From: Limnohabitans sp. TEGF004
GTDB taxonomy: Bacteria; Pseudomonadota; Gammaproteobacteria; Burkholderiales; Burkholderiaceae_C
NCBI RefSeq assembly: GCF_027924965.1
Contig: NZ_AP027056.1
Span: 2,232,001-2,296,000 of the forward strand
Length of the DNA: 64,000 nucleotides
Direction of reading: 5' to 3'
Shown: one piece after another, positions 39,063 to 48,502 of the stretch
How positions within the stretch are numbered: position 1 is the stretch's first letter
How the letters are laid out: each line of letters opens with the position of its first letter
Notes under the pieces: model-generated
What the model saw: the letters and a program-made list of their open reading frames with translations, nothing else
What the model was told of the DNA's origin: nothing
The model's database searches: none
Position numbers and translations under genes: made by a program

Positions 39063-39542
39063 TTATTTCACGCGCGTGAGTGCTGGACGACCCGAAGGTG
39101 TTGTCGGCGTAGGCGACTCATCATCTGAACCACTTTCTGTGTGCAATGTTTCAACAGCACTCAACACTGGACGAGCAGGCGCTGATTTCTTTTGTACGGG
39201 CACGACTTCAGCAGAGGCTGCACTCATGGGGAAAGACATGCCTTGCCCGTTCTCGCGCGCATAAATCGCCATCACACGGTTGATTGGGATGATGAGTTCA
39301 CGCGGCACGCCACCAAAGCGGGCTTTGAATTCGATGAACTCATTGCCCAGTGTCATGCCCGCCGTGGCGTCATAGCCCACGTTCAACACAATCTCGCCGT
39401 TCTTCACGTACTCCATGGGCACCTGCACTGTCTCGTCAACGAAGACAGCCACATAAGGTGTGAAACCACTGTCCGTGCACCACTCGTGCATAGCACGCAG
39501 CAGATACGGACGAGTGGAGGTTGCGTCTGGAGCGTTCAACAT
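39063..39542 (-). CDS. sspB: ClpXP protease specificity-enhancing factor SspB
   Basis: Adaptor that delivers ssrA-tagged proteins to ClpXP. The 159 residues have the substrate-binding domain (RPYLLRAMHEWCTDSGFTPY and IEFKARFGG, IPINRVMAIYARENGQG) and a flexible tail ending in PALTRVK, the short ClpX-docking motif. Start 5 bases after the sspA stop; the sspA-sspB pair is standard. Confidence 0.95.
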   Translation of the reverse strand: MLNAPDATSTRPYLLRAMHEWCTDSGFTPYVAVFVDETVQVPMEYVKNGEIVLNVGYDATAGMTLGNEFIEFKARFGGVPRELIIPINRVMAIYARENGQGMSFPMSAASAEVVPVQKKSAPARPVLSAVETLHTESGSDDESPTPTTPSGRPALTRVK

Positions 39543-39547
39543 ACGAA

Positions 39548-40159
39548 TTACTTGCGCATGACCTTTTCAGAAGGCGTCAATGCCTCGATGTAGGCTGGGC
39601 GCGAGAAGATGCGCTCGGCGTACTTGAGCAACGGTGCAGCGTTCTTCGACAAGTCAATGCCGTAGTGATCCAAGCGCCACAACAAAGGTGCAATGGCCAC
39701 GTCGAGCATGGAGAAGTTTTCACCCAACATGTACTTGTTCTTCAAGAAGACGGGGGCCAACTGTGTCAAACGGTCACGGATGTGAGCACGTGATTTCTCC
39801 AGCGCTTTGTCATTGGCTTTGGCTGCGCGAGACTCCAAGGTGGTCACGTGCGTGAACAACTCTTTTTCGAAGTTCAACAAGAACAAACGCACGCGAGCGC
39901 GTTCGACAGGGTCGCCGGGCATCAGCTGTGGATGTGGGAAACGTTCGTCGATGTATTCGTTGATGATGTTTGATTCATACAAAATCAAATCGCGCTCAAC
40001 CAAGATTGGCACTTGACCGTATGGGTTCATCACATTGATGTCTTCGGGCTTGTTGTAAAGATCAACATCGCGAATTTCAAAGTCCATGCCTTTTTCGAAC
40101 AAGACAAAACGGCAGCGATGTGAGTAGGGACACGTAGTTCCCGAATAAAGCACCATCAT
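39548..40159 (-). CDS. sspA: stringent starvation protein A (GST-fold)
   Basis: RNA-polymerase-associated protein with a glutathione S-transferase fold but no GST activity in E. coli. The 203 residues begin MMVLYSGTTCPYSHRCRFVL and carry the thioredoxin-like NPYGQVPILVERDLILYES block, followed by an all-alpha C-terminal domain. GGAG 9 bases upstream supports the start. It is first in the sspA-sspB pair and is separated from petC by terminator hairpins. Confidence 0.94.
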   Translation of the reverse strand: MMVLYSGTTCPYSHRCRFVLFEKGMDFEIRDVDLYNKPEDINVMNPYGQVPILVERDLILYESNIINEYIDERFPHPQLMPGDPVERARVRLFLLNFEKELFTHVTTLESRAAKANDKALEKSRAHIRDRLTQLAPVFLKNKYMLGENFSMLDVAIAPLLWRLDHYGIDLSKNAAPLLKYAERIFSRPAYIEALTPSEKVMRK

Positions 40160-40180
40160 GATGGGCGGCTCCTAAAAATC

Positions 40181-40209
40181 AAAAAGAGTGGCAGGCTAAC
40201 CTGTCACTC
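40181..40209 (-). terminator. Terminator of the petABC operon
   Basis: On the minus strand a 10-bp stem with one A-C mismatch and a 4-base loop is followed by CTTTTTGATTTTT. A second hairpin (40220-40240; CAACAGGC / GCCTGTTG) lies between it and the petC stop. The T-tract reaches into the sspA leader. Confidence 0.75.
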
Positions 40210-40255
40210 CGTGAGGTGACAACAGGCACAAGGCCTGTTGCCGAATTTGCGCAAA

Positions 40256-41014
40256 TTACTTGATGTCTTTCCAGAAGGAAGCATTCAAGCGCCATGCGAT
40301 GAACATGAAACCAACCAAGAACAACAACACCCAAACGCCAATGCGAACGCGTGTGTTTTGAGCTGGCTCGGCCATCCATTGCAAGTAACCCACGAGGTCA
40401 CCCATGGCTTGGTCGTATTCCAACGCAGTCATCTTGCCTGGGGTCACTTGTTCCCAACCCTTGAAGGTTTGGACTTGGTGGCCATGCTCTTCATGCGTGT
40501 CATAAATGGGACGACGCACGCCTTGCAATTCCCACAACACATGAGGCATGCCCACGTTAGGGAACACCAAGTTGTTCCAACCTGTGGCTTTGGTTTCGTC
40601 ACGGTAGAACGTGCGCATGTAGGTGTAGAGGTAATCCGCACCTGTACCGCCGTGGCCAGCACGTGAACGTGCAATCACGGTCAAGTCTGGTGGCAACGCG
40701 CCAAACCACTCTTTGGCCTGCTTAGGATCAATGTTTGACTTCATGGTGTCGCCGACTTTTTCAGTCGTGAACAACAAGTTGTCTTTGATCTGCTGCTCTG
40801 TCAAACCGATGTCTTTCAATCGGTTGTAGCGCATGAAGGCTGCCGAGTGGCAATTCAAGCAGTGGTTGACAAAAATCTTGGCGCCGTTTTGCAAAGCAGC
40901 CAGATCGTTGGTTTTGTTAGGCGCTTTGTCCCATGCGATGGTGTCGCCGCCAGACGCTTGCGCGCCAGCCGCCACACCGAGGGCCAATGCCAAGCTGAGA
41001 ATGATTTTTTTCAT
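40256..41014 (-). CDS. petC: cytochrome c1 of the bc1 complex
   Basis: Haem subunit that passes electrons from the Rieske centre to cytochrome c on the periplasmic side. 252 residues: signal peptide MKKIILSLALALGVAAGAQA, haem motif CLNCH (52-56), the axial Met probably in FPNVGMPHVLWE, and a C-terminal membrane anchor (IGVWVLLFLVGFMFIAW). Third gene of petABC, 20 bases after petB. Confidence 0.97.
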   Translation of the reverse strand: MKKIILSLALALGVAAGAQASGGDTIAWDKAPNKTNDLAALQNGAKIFVNHCLNCHSAAFMRYNRLKDIGLTEQQIKDNLLFTTEKVGDTMKSNIDPKQAKEWFGALPPDLTVIARSRAGHGGTGADYLYTYMRTFYRDETKATGWNNLVFPNVGMPHVLWELQGVRRPIYDTHEEHGHQVQTFKGWEQVTPGKMTALEYDQAMGDLVGYLQWMAEPAQNTRVRIGVWVLLFLVGFMFIAWRLNASFWKDIK

Positions 41015-41034
41015 GGTTATGTACTCCGTGAATC

Positions 41035-42444
41035 TCAGTGAGGCGTGAAAGTCACGCGGTCAGGCACTGGCTTGGTGGCACCCATTTGACTCCACATCGG
41101 CATCAACAAAAAGAAGCCGAAATAGAACAAGGTACCAGCTTGCGACACGCGCTCGCCAATGGCGGATGGCGGTTGCACACCCAAATAAGCCAACACGATG
41201 AAGTTCACAACGAACACACCGTACATGTACTTGTGCCAATCAGGACGGTAGCGGATCGATTTCACGGCACAGTTATCCAACCATGGCAAGAAGAACAAGA
41301 TCACGACAGCACCGCCCATCACAACCACGCCCCAGAATTTGGCGTCGATGGAGAGCATGAGCAAGGACACGAACACAGCCGCGCCCACCACACCCGCTTT
41401 GATCACTTTAGGCAAGTTGGTTTTGGCGGCACCGAAGTAGGCACCGGCCAACACGCAAGCGATCAAGACGTACATCATTTCGCTGGTGATCGCACGTAAC
41501 ATCGAATAGAAGGGCGTGAAGTACCACACTGGCGCAATGTGCAACGGTGTCTTCAAAGGATCTGCAGGAATGAAGTTGTTGTATTCGAGGAAGTAACCAC
41601 CGAATTCAGGTGCGAAGAAGATCACAGCGCTGAACACCAACAAGAAGCCGCTCACGCCCAAGATGTCATGCACGGTGTAGTAAGGGTGGAAAGGCACGCC
41701 ATCGAGTGGATGACCGTTGGCATCTTTCGGTGCATTCGGGCCTTTGATTTCTACACCGTCAGGGTTGTTAGAGCCCACTTCGTGCAACGCGATGATGTGT
41801 GCGACCACCAAGCCCAACAGGACAAGTGGCACAGCGATAACGTGGAAGCTGAAGAAACGGTTCAAGGTGGCATCGCCCACCACGTAGTCACCACGAATCA
41901 GCAAAGCCAAGTCGGGGCCCACGAAAGGCACAGCAGCAAACAAGTTCACGATCACTTGTGCGCCCCAATAGGACATTTGTCCCCAAGGCAACAAGTAACC
42001 CATGAAAGCCTCAGCCATCAAGCACAAGAAAATGGCGCAGCCAAACACCCACACCAACTCACGTGGCTTGCGGTATGAACCGTAGATCAAGCCGCGGTAC
42101 ATGTGCATGTAAACCACAATGAAGAACGCAGAAGCACCCGTGGAATGCATGTAACGAATCAACCAGCCCCATGGCACATCACGCATGATGTATTCAACAG
42201 AGCCAAAAGCCAAAGCGGCATCTGGCTTGTAATGCATGACCAAGAAGATACCCGTCACGATTTGGATCACCAACACCAGCAGTGCCAATGAGCCGAAAAA
42301 GTAGAAAAAGTTGAAGTTCTTGGGAGCGTAGTACTCAGAGAGATGCTCTTTGTACATTTTTGAAGCTGGGAAGCGGTTATCGACCCAGTTCAACAATTTA
42401 GCGCCAGCGCTGGCGTCTGCAGAGATTTCTTTAAATTCAGCCAT
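41035..42444 (-). CDS. petB: cytochrome b of the bc1 complex
   Basis: Inner-membrane subunit with two b haems and the quinol oxidation and quinone reduction sites. The 469-residue chain has the haem-ligand His residues in helices B and D (HSTGASAFFIVVYMHMYRG and FFSFHVIAVP), the GYLLPWGQMSYWGA block and the PEFGG variant of the PEWY loop. The C-terminal third carries extra helices, as is normal for the full-length bacterial protein. It sits between petA and petC. Confidence 0.97.
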   Translation of the reverse strand: MAEFKEISADASAGAKLLNWVDNRFPASKMYKEHLSEYYAPKNFNFFYFFGSLALLVLVIQIVTGIFLVMHYKPDAALAFGSVEYIMRDVPWGWLIRYMHSTGASAFFIVVYMHMYRGLIYGSYRKPRELVWVFGCAIFLCLMAEAFMGYLLPWGQMSYWGAQVIVNLFAAVPFVGPDLALLIRGDYVVGDATLNRFFSFHVIAVPLVLLGLVVAHIIALHEVGSNNPDGVEIKGPNAPKDANGHPLDGVPFHPYYTVHDILGVSGFLLVFSAVIFFAPEFGGYFLEYNNFIPADPLKTPLHIAPVWYFTPFYSMLRAITSEMMYVLIACVLAGAYFGAAKTNLPKVIKAGVVGAAVFVSLLMLSIDAKFWGVVVMGGAVVILFFLPWLDNCAVKSIRYRPDWHKYMYGVFVVNFIVLAYLGVQPPSAIGERVSQAGTLFYFGFFLLMPMWSQMGATKPVPDRVTFTPH

Positions 42445-42455
42445 GGTGTGTCCTA

Positions 42456-43055
42456 TCAGGCTTTCTTGTCTTCACCGATCAACAACTTTGTGTCGGAGAG
42501 GTACATGTGTGGCGGGACTTCGAGATTGTCTGGTGCAGGCTTGTTTTTGAACACGCGACCAGCAATATCAAACGTTGAACCGTGGCAAGGGCACAAGAAG
42601 CCACCATTCCAATCATCGGGCAACGAAGGTTGTGCGCCGGGTTGGAACTTGTCCGAAGGCGAGCAACCCAAATGGGTGCAAATGCCAACAGCGACAAAAA
42701 TTTCTGGCTTAATCGAGCGAGCTTGGTTACGTGCGTATACGGGCGTGAACTCACTTGGCTTGCGTTCCGATTTGGGATCAGCCAATTGAGACTCTGTCTT
42801 GTTCAAAGATTCGAGCTGTTCAGGCGTACGTTTAACGATCCAAACGGGCTTACCGCGCCATTCAACCGTCATTTTCTCGCCTGGCTTGAGTGCAGAGATG
42901 TCGACTTCGACAGCGGCGCCTGCAGCTTTTGCTTTTTCAGAGGGCTGGAACGTGCTGACGAACGGCGTAGCAACTGCTAAGCCTCCGACTGCACCTGCGC
43001 AAGTCGAGGCAATCAGCCACGTGCGTTTATTGGTGTCTACTGGGTTGTCACTCAT
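42456..43055 (-). CDS. petA: Rieske iron-sulfur subunit of the bc1 complex
   Basis: The 199-residue protein has an N-terminal Tat-type/uncleaved anchor helix (TWLIASTCAGAVGGLAVA) and the 2Fe-2S ligands Cys126/His128 (CTHLGC) and Cys155/His158 (CPCHGS), with Cys131 and Cys157 placed for the structural disulfide. I used the ATG giving MSDNPVDTNKR, with GAGG 9 bases upstream; 13 more in-frame codons upstream are not conserved-looking. The family is exported by Tat, whose genes lie at 46.6-48.1 kb. Confidence 0.96.
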   Translation of the reverse strand: MSDNPVDTNKRTWLIASTCAGAVGGLAVATPFVSTFQPSEKAKAAGAAVEVDISALKPGEKMTVEWRGKPVWIVKRTPEQLESLNKTESQLADPKSERKPSEFTPVYARNQARSIKPEIFVAVGICTHLGCSPSDKFQPGAQPSLPDDWNGGFLCPCHGSTFDIAGRVFKNKPAPDNLEVPPHMYLSDTKLLIGEDKKA

Positions 43056-43200
43056 GGAATTCCTCAAACAATCATCACTGGTTGGGCTAACCATTCATTG
43101 TAGCTGACCGCCAAGACTGCCTATTTTTACGAATTGCTTTCACTGAAAGGCAAGGGTAAGCCAGTCATAATTCGAATACTTTTATATACAAAGGAGCGAT

Positions 43201-43614
43201 ATGTTGAAAGAGTTCAAAGCGTTTGCCGTCAAAGGCAATGTCATCGATTTAGCAGTGGGCGTGATCATCGGCGCCGCTTTCGGAAAAATAGTCGATTCAG
43301 CTGTCAATGACCTGATCATGCCCATCGTGGCGGCATTCATTGGCCATCTCGATTTTTCTAATTTCTTCCTCGTCTTGGGTGCAGCACCTGATGGCACTGC
43401 CATGACGCTGGATGCCATGAAGAAAGCTGGCGTGCCTGTGTTTGCCTACGGCAACTTCATCACTGTGGCTGTGAACTTCGTGATTTTGGCGTTCATCATT
43501 TTCTTGATGATCAAACAGATCAACAAGCTTAAAGACAGCACAGAGCCTGAAGCAGCCGCCCCCAAAGAAGAAGTGCTGTTGCTGCGCGATATCCGCGACA
43601 GCCTGAAAAAGTAA
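43201..43614 (+). CDS. mscL: large-conductance mechanosensitive channel
   Basis: Homopentameric safety valve that opens on membrane tension during hypo-osmotic shock. The 137 residues begin [29 protein letters not shown] (only the start quoted in family terms: [20 protein letters not shown] is the first helix), with a second helix ending [17 protein letters not shown] and a charged tail with [18 protein letters not shown] 8 bases upstream. It is convergent with pdxA, 6 bases apart, with no terminator between. Confidence 0.96.
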   Translation: MLKEFKAFAVKGNVIDLAVGVIIGAAFGKIVDSAVNDLIMPIVAAFIGHLDFSNFFLVLGAAPDGTAMTLDAMKKAGVPVFAYGNFITVAVNFVILAFIIFLMIKQINKLKDSTEPEAAAPKEEVLLLRDIRDSLKK

Positions 43615-43620
43615 GCTGCT

Positions 43621-44676
43621 TTAATGGTGGCACATGGCCCGCGCCATCGCCACGGCTGACAACAAGCTAGACGCATCGGCCTTGGCTGTACCGGCCACAT
43701 CAAAGGCCGTGCCGTGGTCCGGGCTGGTACGCACAAGGGGCAAACCCAGCGTCACGTTGACACCCTGCTCTACGCCGAGGTACTTCACGGGAATCAAGCC
43801 TTGGTCGTGGTACATCGCAATCACCACATCAAACTCACCCGCTTTGCCGTTCTTGGCGCGTGCGCGCATGAACACGGTGTCTGGCGCGAACGGCCCGCTC
43901 ACTTGCATACCCTCAGCCCGCGCTTGCTGCAAGGCGGGAATGATGATGTCCAGCTCTTCGCAACCCATCAAGCCCCCCTCGCCCGCATGTGGGTTCAAGC
44001 CGGCCACTGCCATGTGCGGTGCACGTCCTGTCGCGACCAACTCTGCCGCGTGAGTGATGCGCAGGGTTTGCAAAATGTTGTCCACCGTCACCGCATCGAT
44101 GGCTTTGCGCAGCGACACATGGATGCTGACCAACACGGTTTTAAGTTCGGGGTTGGCCAACATCATGCGCACGGGCATGTCGTCCACCTCCACGCCTGCG
44201 TGAGCTGCGGCACACGCTTGCAGCATTTCGGTGTGGCCTGGAAACGGCACACCCGCTGCAAACAAAGCCTCTTTGTGCAAAGGCGCAGTGACCACCGCTG
44301 ACACCTCGCCGCGCAGGGCGGCATTGGCAGCCCACACCACGCAGTCGGAAGCAAGCTTGCCAGCCGTAGCGCTGATTTGCCCCCATACGGGAAGTTGCTC
44401 AGTGGTCAAAAGTTGCGTCACTTGCAACACAGGAATGGTGAATGGCGCTTTGACTTGCTCTGCTTCGTGTAAATCACGCACCCGCTGAATCTGCATGTGC
44501 GGCGCGTGATAGTCACACTGAGCCACCAGCAATGCCGCGCGTTGCATCACCGCCAAATCGCCCACCACCACGCAGCCTTGCAGCTGCTCGGGCGCATCAC
44601 GAAATGCTTTGACGATGATTTCTGGGCCAATGCCCGCCGCATCGCCCTGCGTGATGACCATGGGTTTGAATGTCAT
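43621..44676 (-). CDS. pdxA: 4-hydroxythreonine-4-phosphate dehydrogenase
   Basis: Metal-dependent NAD(P) dehydrogenase of pyridoxal phosphate synthesis. The 351 residues show the metal-ligand blocks PFPGHTEML, NPHAGEGGLMG and MYHDQGLIPVKYLG, and SGPFAPDTVFMRA. It overlaps the Nif3-like gene (ATGA) upstream, suggesting coupled translation. Confidence 0.96.
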   Translation of the reverse strand: MTFKPMVITQGDAAGIGPEIIVKAFRDAPEQLQGCVVVGDLAVMQRAALLVAQCDYHAPHMQIQRVRDLHEAEQVKAPFTIPVLQVTQLLTTEQLPVWGQISATAGKLASDCVVWAANAALRGEVSAVVTAPLHKEALFAAGVPFPGHTEMLQACAAAHAGVEVDDMPVRMMLANPELKTVLVSIHVSLRKAIDAVTVDNILQTLRITHAAELVATGRAPHMAVAGLNPHAGEGGLMGCEELDIIIPALQQARAEGMQVSGPFAPDTVFMRARAKNGKAGEFDVVIAMYHDQGLIPVKYLGVEQGVNVTLGLPLVRTSPDHGTAFDVAGTAKADASSLLSAVAMARAMCHH

Positions 44677-45440
44677 GCGGGGTTATCAATCTCGATGAAC
44701 TGGTGCGTGATGCCCAGTTGCGCGGCTACGTACGCCGCCGCCGCAGGTGCACCATAGCGCTCGGTGGCGTGATGGCCGCAGGCCAAAAACGCCACGCCAG
44801 TTTCGCGAGCCAAGTGTGCTTGTGGCTCTGAAATTTCGCCAGTGATGAACGCATCCACACCTGCCGCAATGGCCGCCTCGAAGTAGCTTTGCGCACCACC
44901 CGTGCACCACGCTACTTTGCGAATTTCGCGGGCGAGCGTTTGCACCACCACGGGCTCGCGTTGCAAGGCAGTAGACGCCACGGATGCCAAAGCCTGCGCA
45001 TTCGCAAACACTTGGCCATCGGCACGCGTACCCCACAGCCCTAAATCTTGCTCACCAAACGTGCCTTGCACTTGCAAGCCCAAACGCTTGCCCAGTTGCG
45101 CGTTGTTGCCCAACTCGGGGTGCGCGTCCAGCGGCAAGTGGTAGGCCAGCAAATTGATGTTGTGCGCCAACAGCAACTGCAAGCGTTGCTTCATCCAGCC
45201 CGTCACCGTGCCGTCTTGGCCGCGCCAGAATAAACCGTGGTGCACAAAGATGGCGTCGGCCTTGGCGTCAATCGCGGCTTCAATCAATGCGCGGCTGGCG
45301 GTCACGCCAGACACGATGTGGCGAATGTGTTCTGCACCTTCCACCTGCAAGCCGTTAGGCCCGTAGTCTTTGAAACGTGCGGGTTGCAACAGCTCGGTGC
45401 AGGCACTCAGCAAGGCTTGGCGGGTGACGGTGTGGCTCAT
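44673..45440 (-). CDS. Nif3-like dinuclear metal centre protein (YbgI/DUF34)
   Basis: The 255-residue protein has the metal-binding blocks FVHHGLFWRGQDG, AYHLPLDAHPELGNN and ACGHHATERYG that build a toroidal hexamer with a dinuclear metal site. E. coli YbgI has been proposed to be a GTP cyclohydrolase I-type/metal-hydrolase relative, but its role is not settled. It overlaps pdxA and starts 11 bases after the protease gene. Confidence 0.92.
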   Translation of the reverse strand: MSHTVTRQALLSACTELLQPARFKDYGPNGLQVEGAEHIRHIVSGVTASRALIEAAIDAKADAIFVHHGLFWRGQDGTVTGWMKQRLQLLLAHNINLLAYHLPLDAHPELGNNAQLGKRLGLQVQGTFGEQDLGLWGTRADGQVFANAQALASVASTALQREPVVVQTLAREIRKVAWCTGGAQSYFEAAIAAGVDAFITGEISEPQAHLARETGVAFLACGHHATERYGAPAAAAYVAAQLGITHQFIEIDNPA

Positions 45441-45450
45441 CGTGGCGGCC

Positions 45451-46602
45451 TTACTTTTGAAGTTTGGGTTTGGGGCGCTGAGCGGGCGTCACGTCTAGCG
45501 TGAGGGTTTGGTTGCGGCGCATCACCTCTAGCTTTGCAAGCTTACCTGGTGTGAGTGAAGCGATCTGCGTCAACAACTCGCCCACGTTTTTCACAGGCTG
45601 GCCCGCCACTTTCCGCAGCAAATCGCCGGGGCGCAAACCGGCATTCGCCGCTGGCCCGTTTTGCAACACGCCCGTGACGATGACGCCTTCGGACTGCTTG
45701 GGCAAACCAAATGTCTCGGCCAATTCAGCCGTGAGCTCCATCGGCTCAATGCCCACCCAACCGCGTACCACTTGGCCATCGCGTACGATGCCTTCCAGCA
45801 CTTGGCGTGCGGTCGACACAGGAATGGCAAAGCCAATACCCATGCTTCCGCCCGAGCGAGAAAAGATTGCCGTGTTGATGCCAATCAGGTTGCCATTGAC
45901 ATCCACCAATGCGCCGCCCGAGTTGCCGGGGTTAATGGCCGCATCGGTTTGGATGAAGTTCTCAAAGGTGTTGATGCCCAGCTGGTTGCGGCCCAAGGCG
46001 GACACGATACCGCTGGTTACCGTTTGGCCCACGCCAAATGGATTGCCAATGGCCAACACTCGGTCACCCACTTGGGCGGTGTCTGAGTTGCCCAGCGTGA
46101 TGACGGGTAAGCGCTCAAGGTCGATGCGCAAAATGGCGAGGTCGGTATCGGGGTCAGCGCCAATGACTTGCGCAATCGCGCGGCGGCTGTCGCTGAGCGT
46201 GACTTGAATTTCTGCCGCACCTTCAATCACATGGTTGTTGGTGAGGATGTAGCCCTCGGGGCTAACGATGACGCCGCTGCCTAGGCCTTGCTGCGGTGCT
46301 TCGTCTTCACGGTCGCCGTAAAAGAAGCGAAACCACGGGTCATTTTGCAGGGGGTTTGCGGGGGCATTGACTTGCGTGGTGGCAATGCTCACCACGGCGG
46401 GCGACGCCAGTTTGGCGGCGGGGCTATAGCTGCCGGGCATGGGCGCGCCGGATGTGTTGGGCGCTGCCTCAATCAACGTCACGCCGTTGGTGGCGACTGA
46501 TGCACGCTGATGGATCCACTCCGGCTTTAAGGTCATCACCACAAACCAAATGGCCACCAACACGGTGACCACTTGAGAGAACAACAACCATTGACGTTTC
46601 AT
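45451..46602 (-). CDS. HtrA/DegS-type serine protease with one PDZ domain
   Basis: The 383-residue protein has an N-terminal membrane anchor (about 9-24), a trypsin-like domain with triad His124 (TNNHVIEG), Asp154 (DTDLAIL) and Ser228 (GNSGGALVD), and a single C-terminal PDZ domain (about 285-370). One PDZ plus an anchor matches DegS-like periplasmic stress proteases rather than two-PDZ DegP. In E. coli DegS senses misfolded porins; whether this one cleaves RseA is unknown. It follows tatC on the same strand. Confidence 0.92.
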   Translation of the reverse strand: MKRQWLLFSQVVTVLVAIWFVVMTLKPEWIHQRASVATNGVTLIEAAPNTSGAPMPGSYSPAAKLASPAVVSIATTQVNAPANPLQNDPWFRFFYGDREDEAPQQGLGSGVIVSPEGYILTNNHVIEGAAEIQVTLSDSRRAIAQVIGADPDTDLAILRIDLERLPVITLGNSDTAQVGDRVLAIGNPFGVGQTVTSGIVSALGRNQLGINTFENFIQTDAAINPGNSGGALVDVNGNLIGINTAIFSRSGGSMGIGFAIPVSTARQVLEGIVRDGQVVRGWVGIEPMELTAELAETFGLPKQSEGVIVTGVLQNGPAANAGLRPGDLLRKVAGQPVKNVGELLTQIASLTPGKLAKLEVMRRNQTLTLDVTPAQRPKPKLQK

Positions 46603-46618
46603 GGTGTGTTTGCGCTAC

Positions 46619-47389
46619 TTATTGCGCGTCAGGCGCTTGGGTGTGTTTGATGAAGAGTTGCGCCGCCCAAATGCCGATCTCGTACAAGATGCACATGGGA
46701 ATAGCCAGCGCCAGCTGGGACACCACATCAGGCGGCGTCACGATGGCCGCAATGATGAAGGCCAACACAATGAAGTACGAGCGGAAGTCTTTGAGTTTCT
46801 CGATGGTCACCACATTCATGCGGGCCAACACAATCACCACGATGGGCACTTCAAACGCCAAACCAAAGGCGATGAACATGCTGATGACAAAGCTCAAATA
46901 AGCCTCGATGTCAGGTGCAGCCGTGATGCTTTTGGGCGCAAAACTTTGAATGAACTTGAACACTTGACCGAACACGAAGAAGTAGCAAAACGCCACACCA
47001 ATCATGAACAGCACGGTACTAGACACCACCAAAGGCATGACCAGTTTCTTCTCGTGCGAGTACAAGCCTGGCGCGACAAACGCCCACATTTGATACAGCA
47101 CCACAGGCAGCGCCAGCAAGAACGCTGTCATCAGCAAAATCTTGAGCGGTACCAAAAATGGGGAGATCACAGACGTGGCGATCAGCGTTGCGCCTGCAGG
47201 CAACTGCGCCACCAAGGGTGCGGCCAACAAGTCATACAACTCAGCAGGGCCGGGGTAAATGGCCAGCGCAGCGCCGGCCACCATCACGGCAATGGTGGCC
47301 TTGACCAAGCGGTCACGCAGCTCGATCAAATGCTGCACAAACGGCTGCTCGGTGCCAGCCAATTCGTCTTTTGAGGGGGTATCAGACAT
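46619..47389 (-). CDS. tatC: Sec-independent translocase TatC
   Basis: Six-helix receptor for twin-arginine signal peptides. The 256 residues include [14 protein letters not shown] at the N-terminus and the conserved Glu in FGLAFEVPI. It overlaps tatB by 8 bases. The Rieske protein in this window is a likely client. Confidence 0.97.
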   Translation of the reverse strand: MSDTPSKDELAGTEQPFVQHLIELRDRLVKATIAVMVAGAALAIYPGPAELYDLLAAPLVAQLPAGATLIATSVISPFLVPLKILLMTAFLLALPVVLYQMWAFVAPGLYSHEKKLVMPLVVSSTVLFMIGVAFCYFFVFGQVFKFIQSFAPKSITAAPDIEAYLSFVISMFIAFGLAFEVPIVVIVLARMNVVTIEKLKDFRSYFIVLAFIIAAIVTPPDVVSQLALAIPMCILYEIGIWAAQLFIKHTQAPDAQ

Positions 47390-47855
47390 GTTCAGAACGC
47401 TTCACAGGGCGAAAACGCGCCACACGGGCAGCGCCAGATTGCGCCTTGGTGCGCACACCTTGACGGGCTTTGTACCAATGCGGCGTTGAGCCGCGCTTGA
47501 GACGCCATTTTTTGCCTGGATTTTCATAAGTCGGTGGCGGTGGGGCCAGCGGCTCGTAATGGTCAGACGACAAACCAGCCGTGGTCTCGGCCCAGTCTTT
47601 TTCAAAGTCGCTGCTGGCGGTGTGCACCGATTGCTCCACATCGCGGGCGGCAGACTCCATCGTCTCTTTCATCTTCTTGAGCTCGTCGAGCTCCATCGTG
47701 CGATTGACCTCGGCTTTCACATCCGAGACATAGCGTTTGGCTTTGCCAATCATCGTGCCAATGGTGCGGGCAACGCCCGGCAACTTTTCTGGCCCGATGA
47801 CCACCAAGGCCACCGCACTGACTACCGCAATTTTGGAGAAATCAAGATCAAACAA
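47382..47855 (-). CDS. tatB: Sec-independent translocase TatB
   Basis: The 157-residue protein has a short N-terminal membrane helix ([20 protein letters not shown]), the TatB-type [10 protein letters not shown] block, an amphipathic helix and a basic C-terminal tail. The start codon is TTG: an in-frame stop lies just upstream and no ATG precedes the helix. It sits between tatA and tatC. Confidence 0.94.
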   Translation of the reverse strand: MFDLDFSKIAVVSAVALVVIGPEKLPGVARTIGTMIGKAKRYVSDVKAEVNRTMELDELKKMKETMESAARDVEQSVHTASSDFEKDWAETTAGLSSDHYEPLAPPPPTYENPGKKWRLKRGSTPHWYKARQGVRTKAQSGAARVARFRPVKRSEHV

Positions 47856-47874
47856 GGCGAGCGATCATCAGCAA

Positions 47875-48105
47875 TTAAGACTTGTTTTTGACTTCAACGT
47901 CAATGGTGTTTTTGTCAGCAGACACAGCGGCAGCAGGTGCAGCTGCTTTGTCGTCGGCAGGTGCGCTGCCATCTTTCATGCCGTCTTTGAAGCCTTTGAC
48001 CGCACCGCCCAAATCGCCGCCGAGGTTGCGCAGCTTCTTGGTGCCGAACACCATGATGACGATCAACAAGACGATCAGCCAATGCCAAATAGAAAACGAA
48101 CCCAT
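47875..48105 (-). CDS. tatA: Sec-independent translocase TatA
   Basis: 76 residues: [20 protein letters not shown] membrane helix, then [20 protein letters not shown] amphipathic helix, and an acidic/Ala-rich tail. It forms the transport pore assembly of the Tat system. First of tatABC, 33 bases after hinT. Confidence 0.96.
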   Translation of the reverse strand: MGSFSIWHWLIVLLIVIMVFGTKKLRNLGGDLGGAVKGFKDGMKDGSAPADDKAAAPAAAVSADKNTIDVEVKNKS

Positions 48106-48138
48106 GTGGAACTCCTAAATTATTTAAGTCAATTCTAA

Positions 48139-48495
48139 TCAGCCGCGCAGCCAAGGGCGTGGACCACCCATGACATGCCAGTGCATGTGGTGGACTTCTT
48201 GGCCACCCTCAGCCCCAGTATTGGTCACGATGCGAAAGCCCCCTTCTGGGTAAGGTCTTGCGCCCTCTTGAAAAGCCAGCTTAGGGGCCAGCAACATCAT
48301 GCGACCCAACAAGCCCTCGTGCTCAGGCGTGGCGTGCGCCACCGAGAGAATGTGCTGCTTGGGGATGATCAAAAAGTGAACTGGGGCCCAAGGGTTGATG
48401 TCGTGGAACGCGAAAATTTCGTCGTCCTCGTACACCTTGCGTGAGGGGATCTTGCCCGCGATGATTTTGCAAAAAATGCAGTTGTCGTCTGTCAT
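48139..48495 (-). CDS. hinT: HIT-family nucleotide-binding protein (HinT)
   Basis: The 118-residue protein has DDNCIFCKIIAGKIPSRKVY at the start and the histidine-triad motif HHMHWHVMGG near the end. HinT hydrolyses adenosine phosphoramidates and aminoacyl-adenylates. It lies between hisE and tatA, an order common in betaproteobacteria. Confidence 0.95.
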   Translation of the reverse strand: MTDDNCIFCKIIAGKIPSRKVYEDDEIFAFHDINPWAPVHFLIIPKQHILSVAHATPEHEGLLGRMMLLAPKLAFQEGARPYPEGGFRIVTNTGAEGGQEVHHMHWHVMGGPRPWLRG

Positions 48496-48502
48496 GCTGC
48501 CC

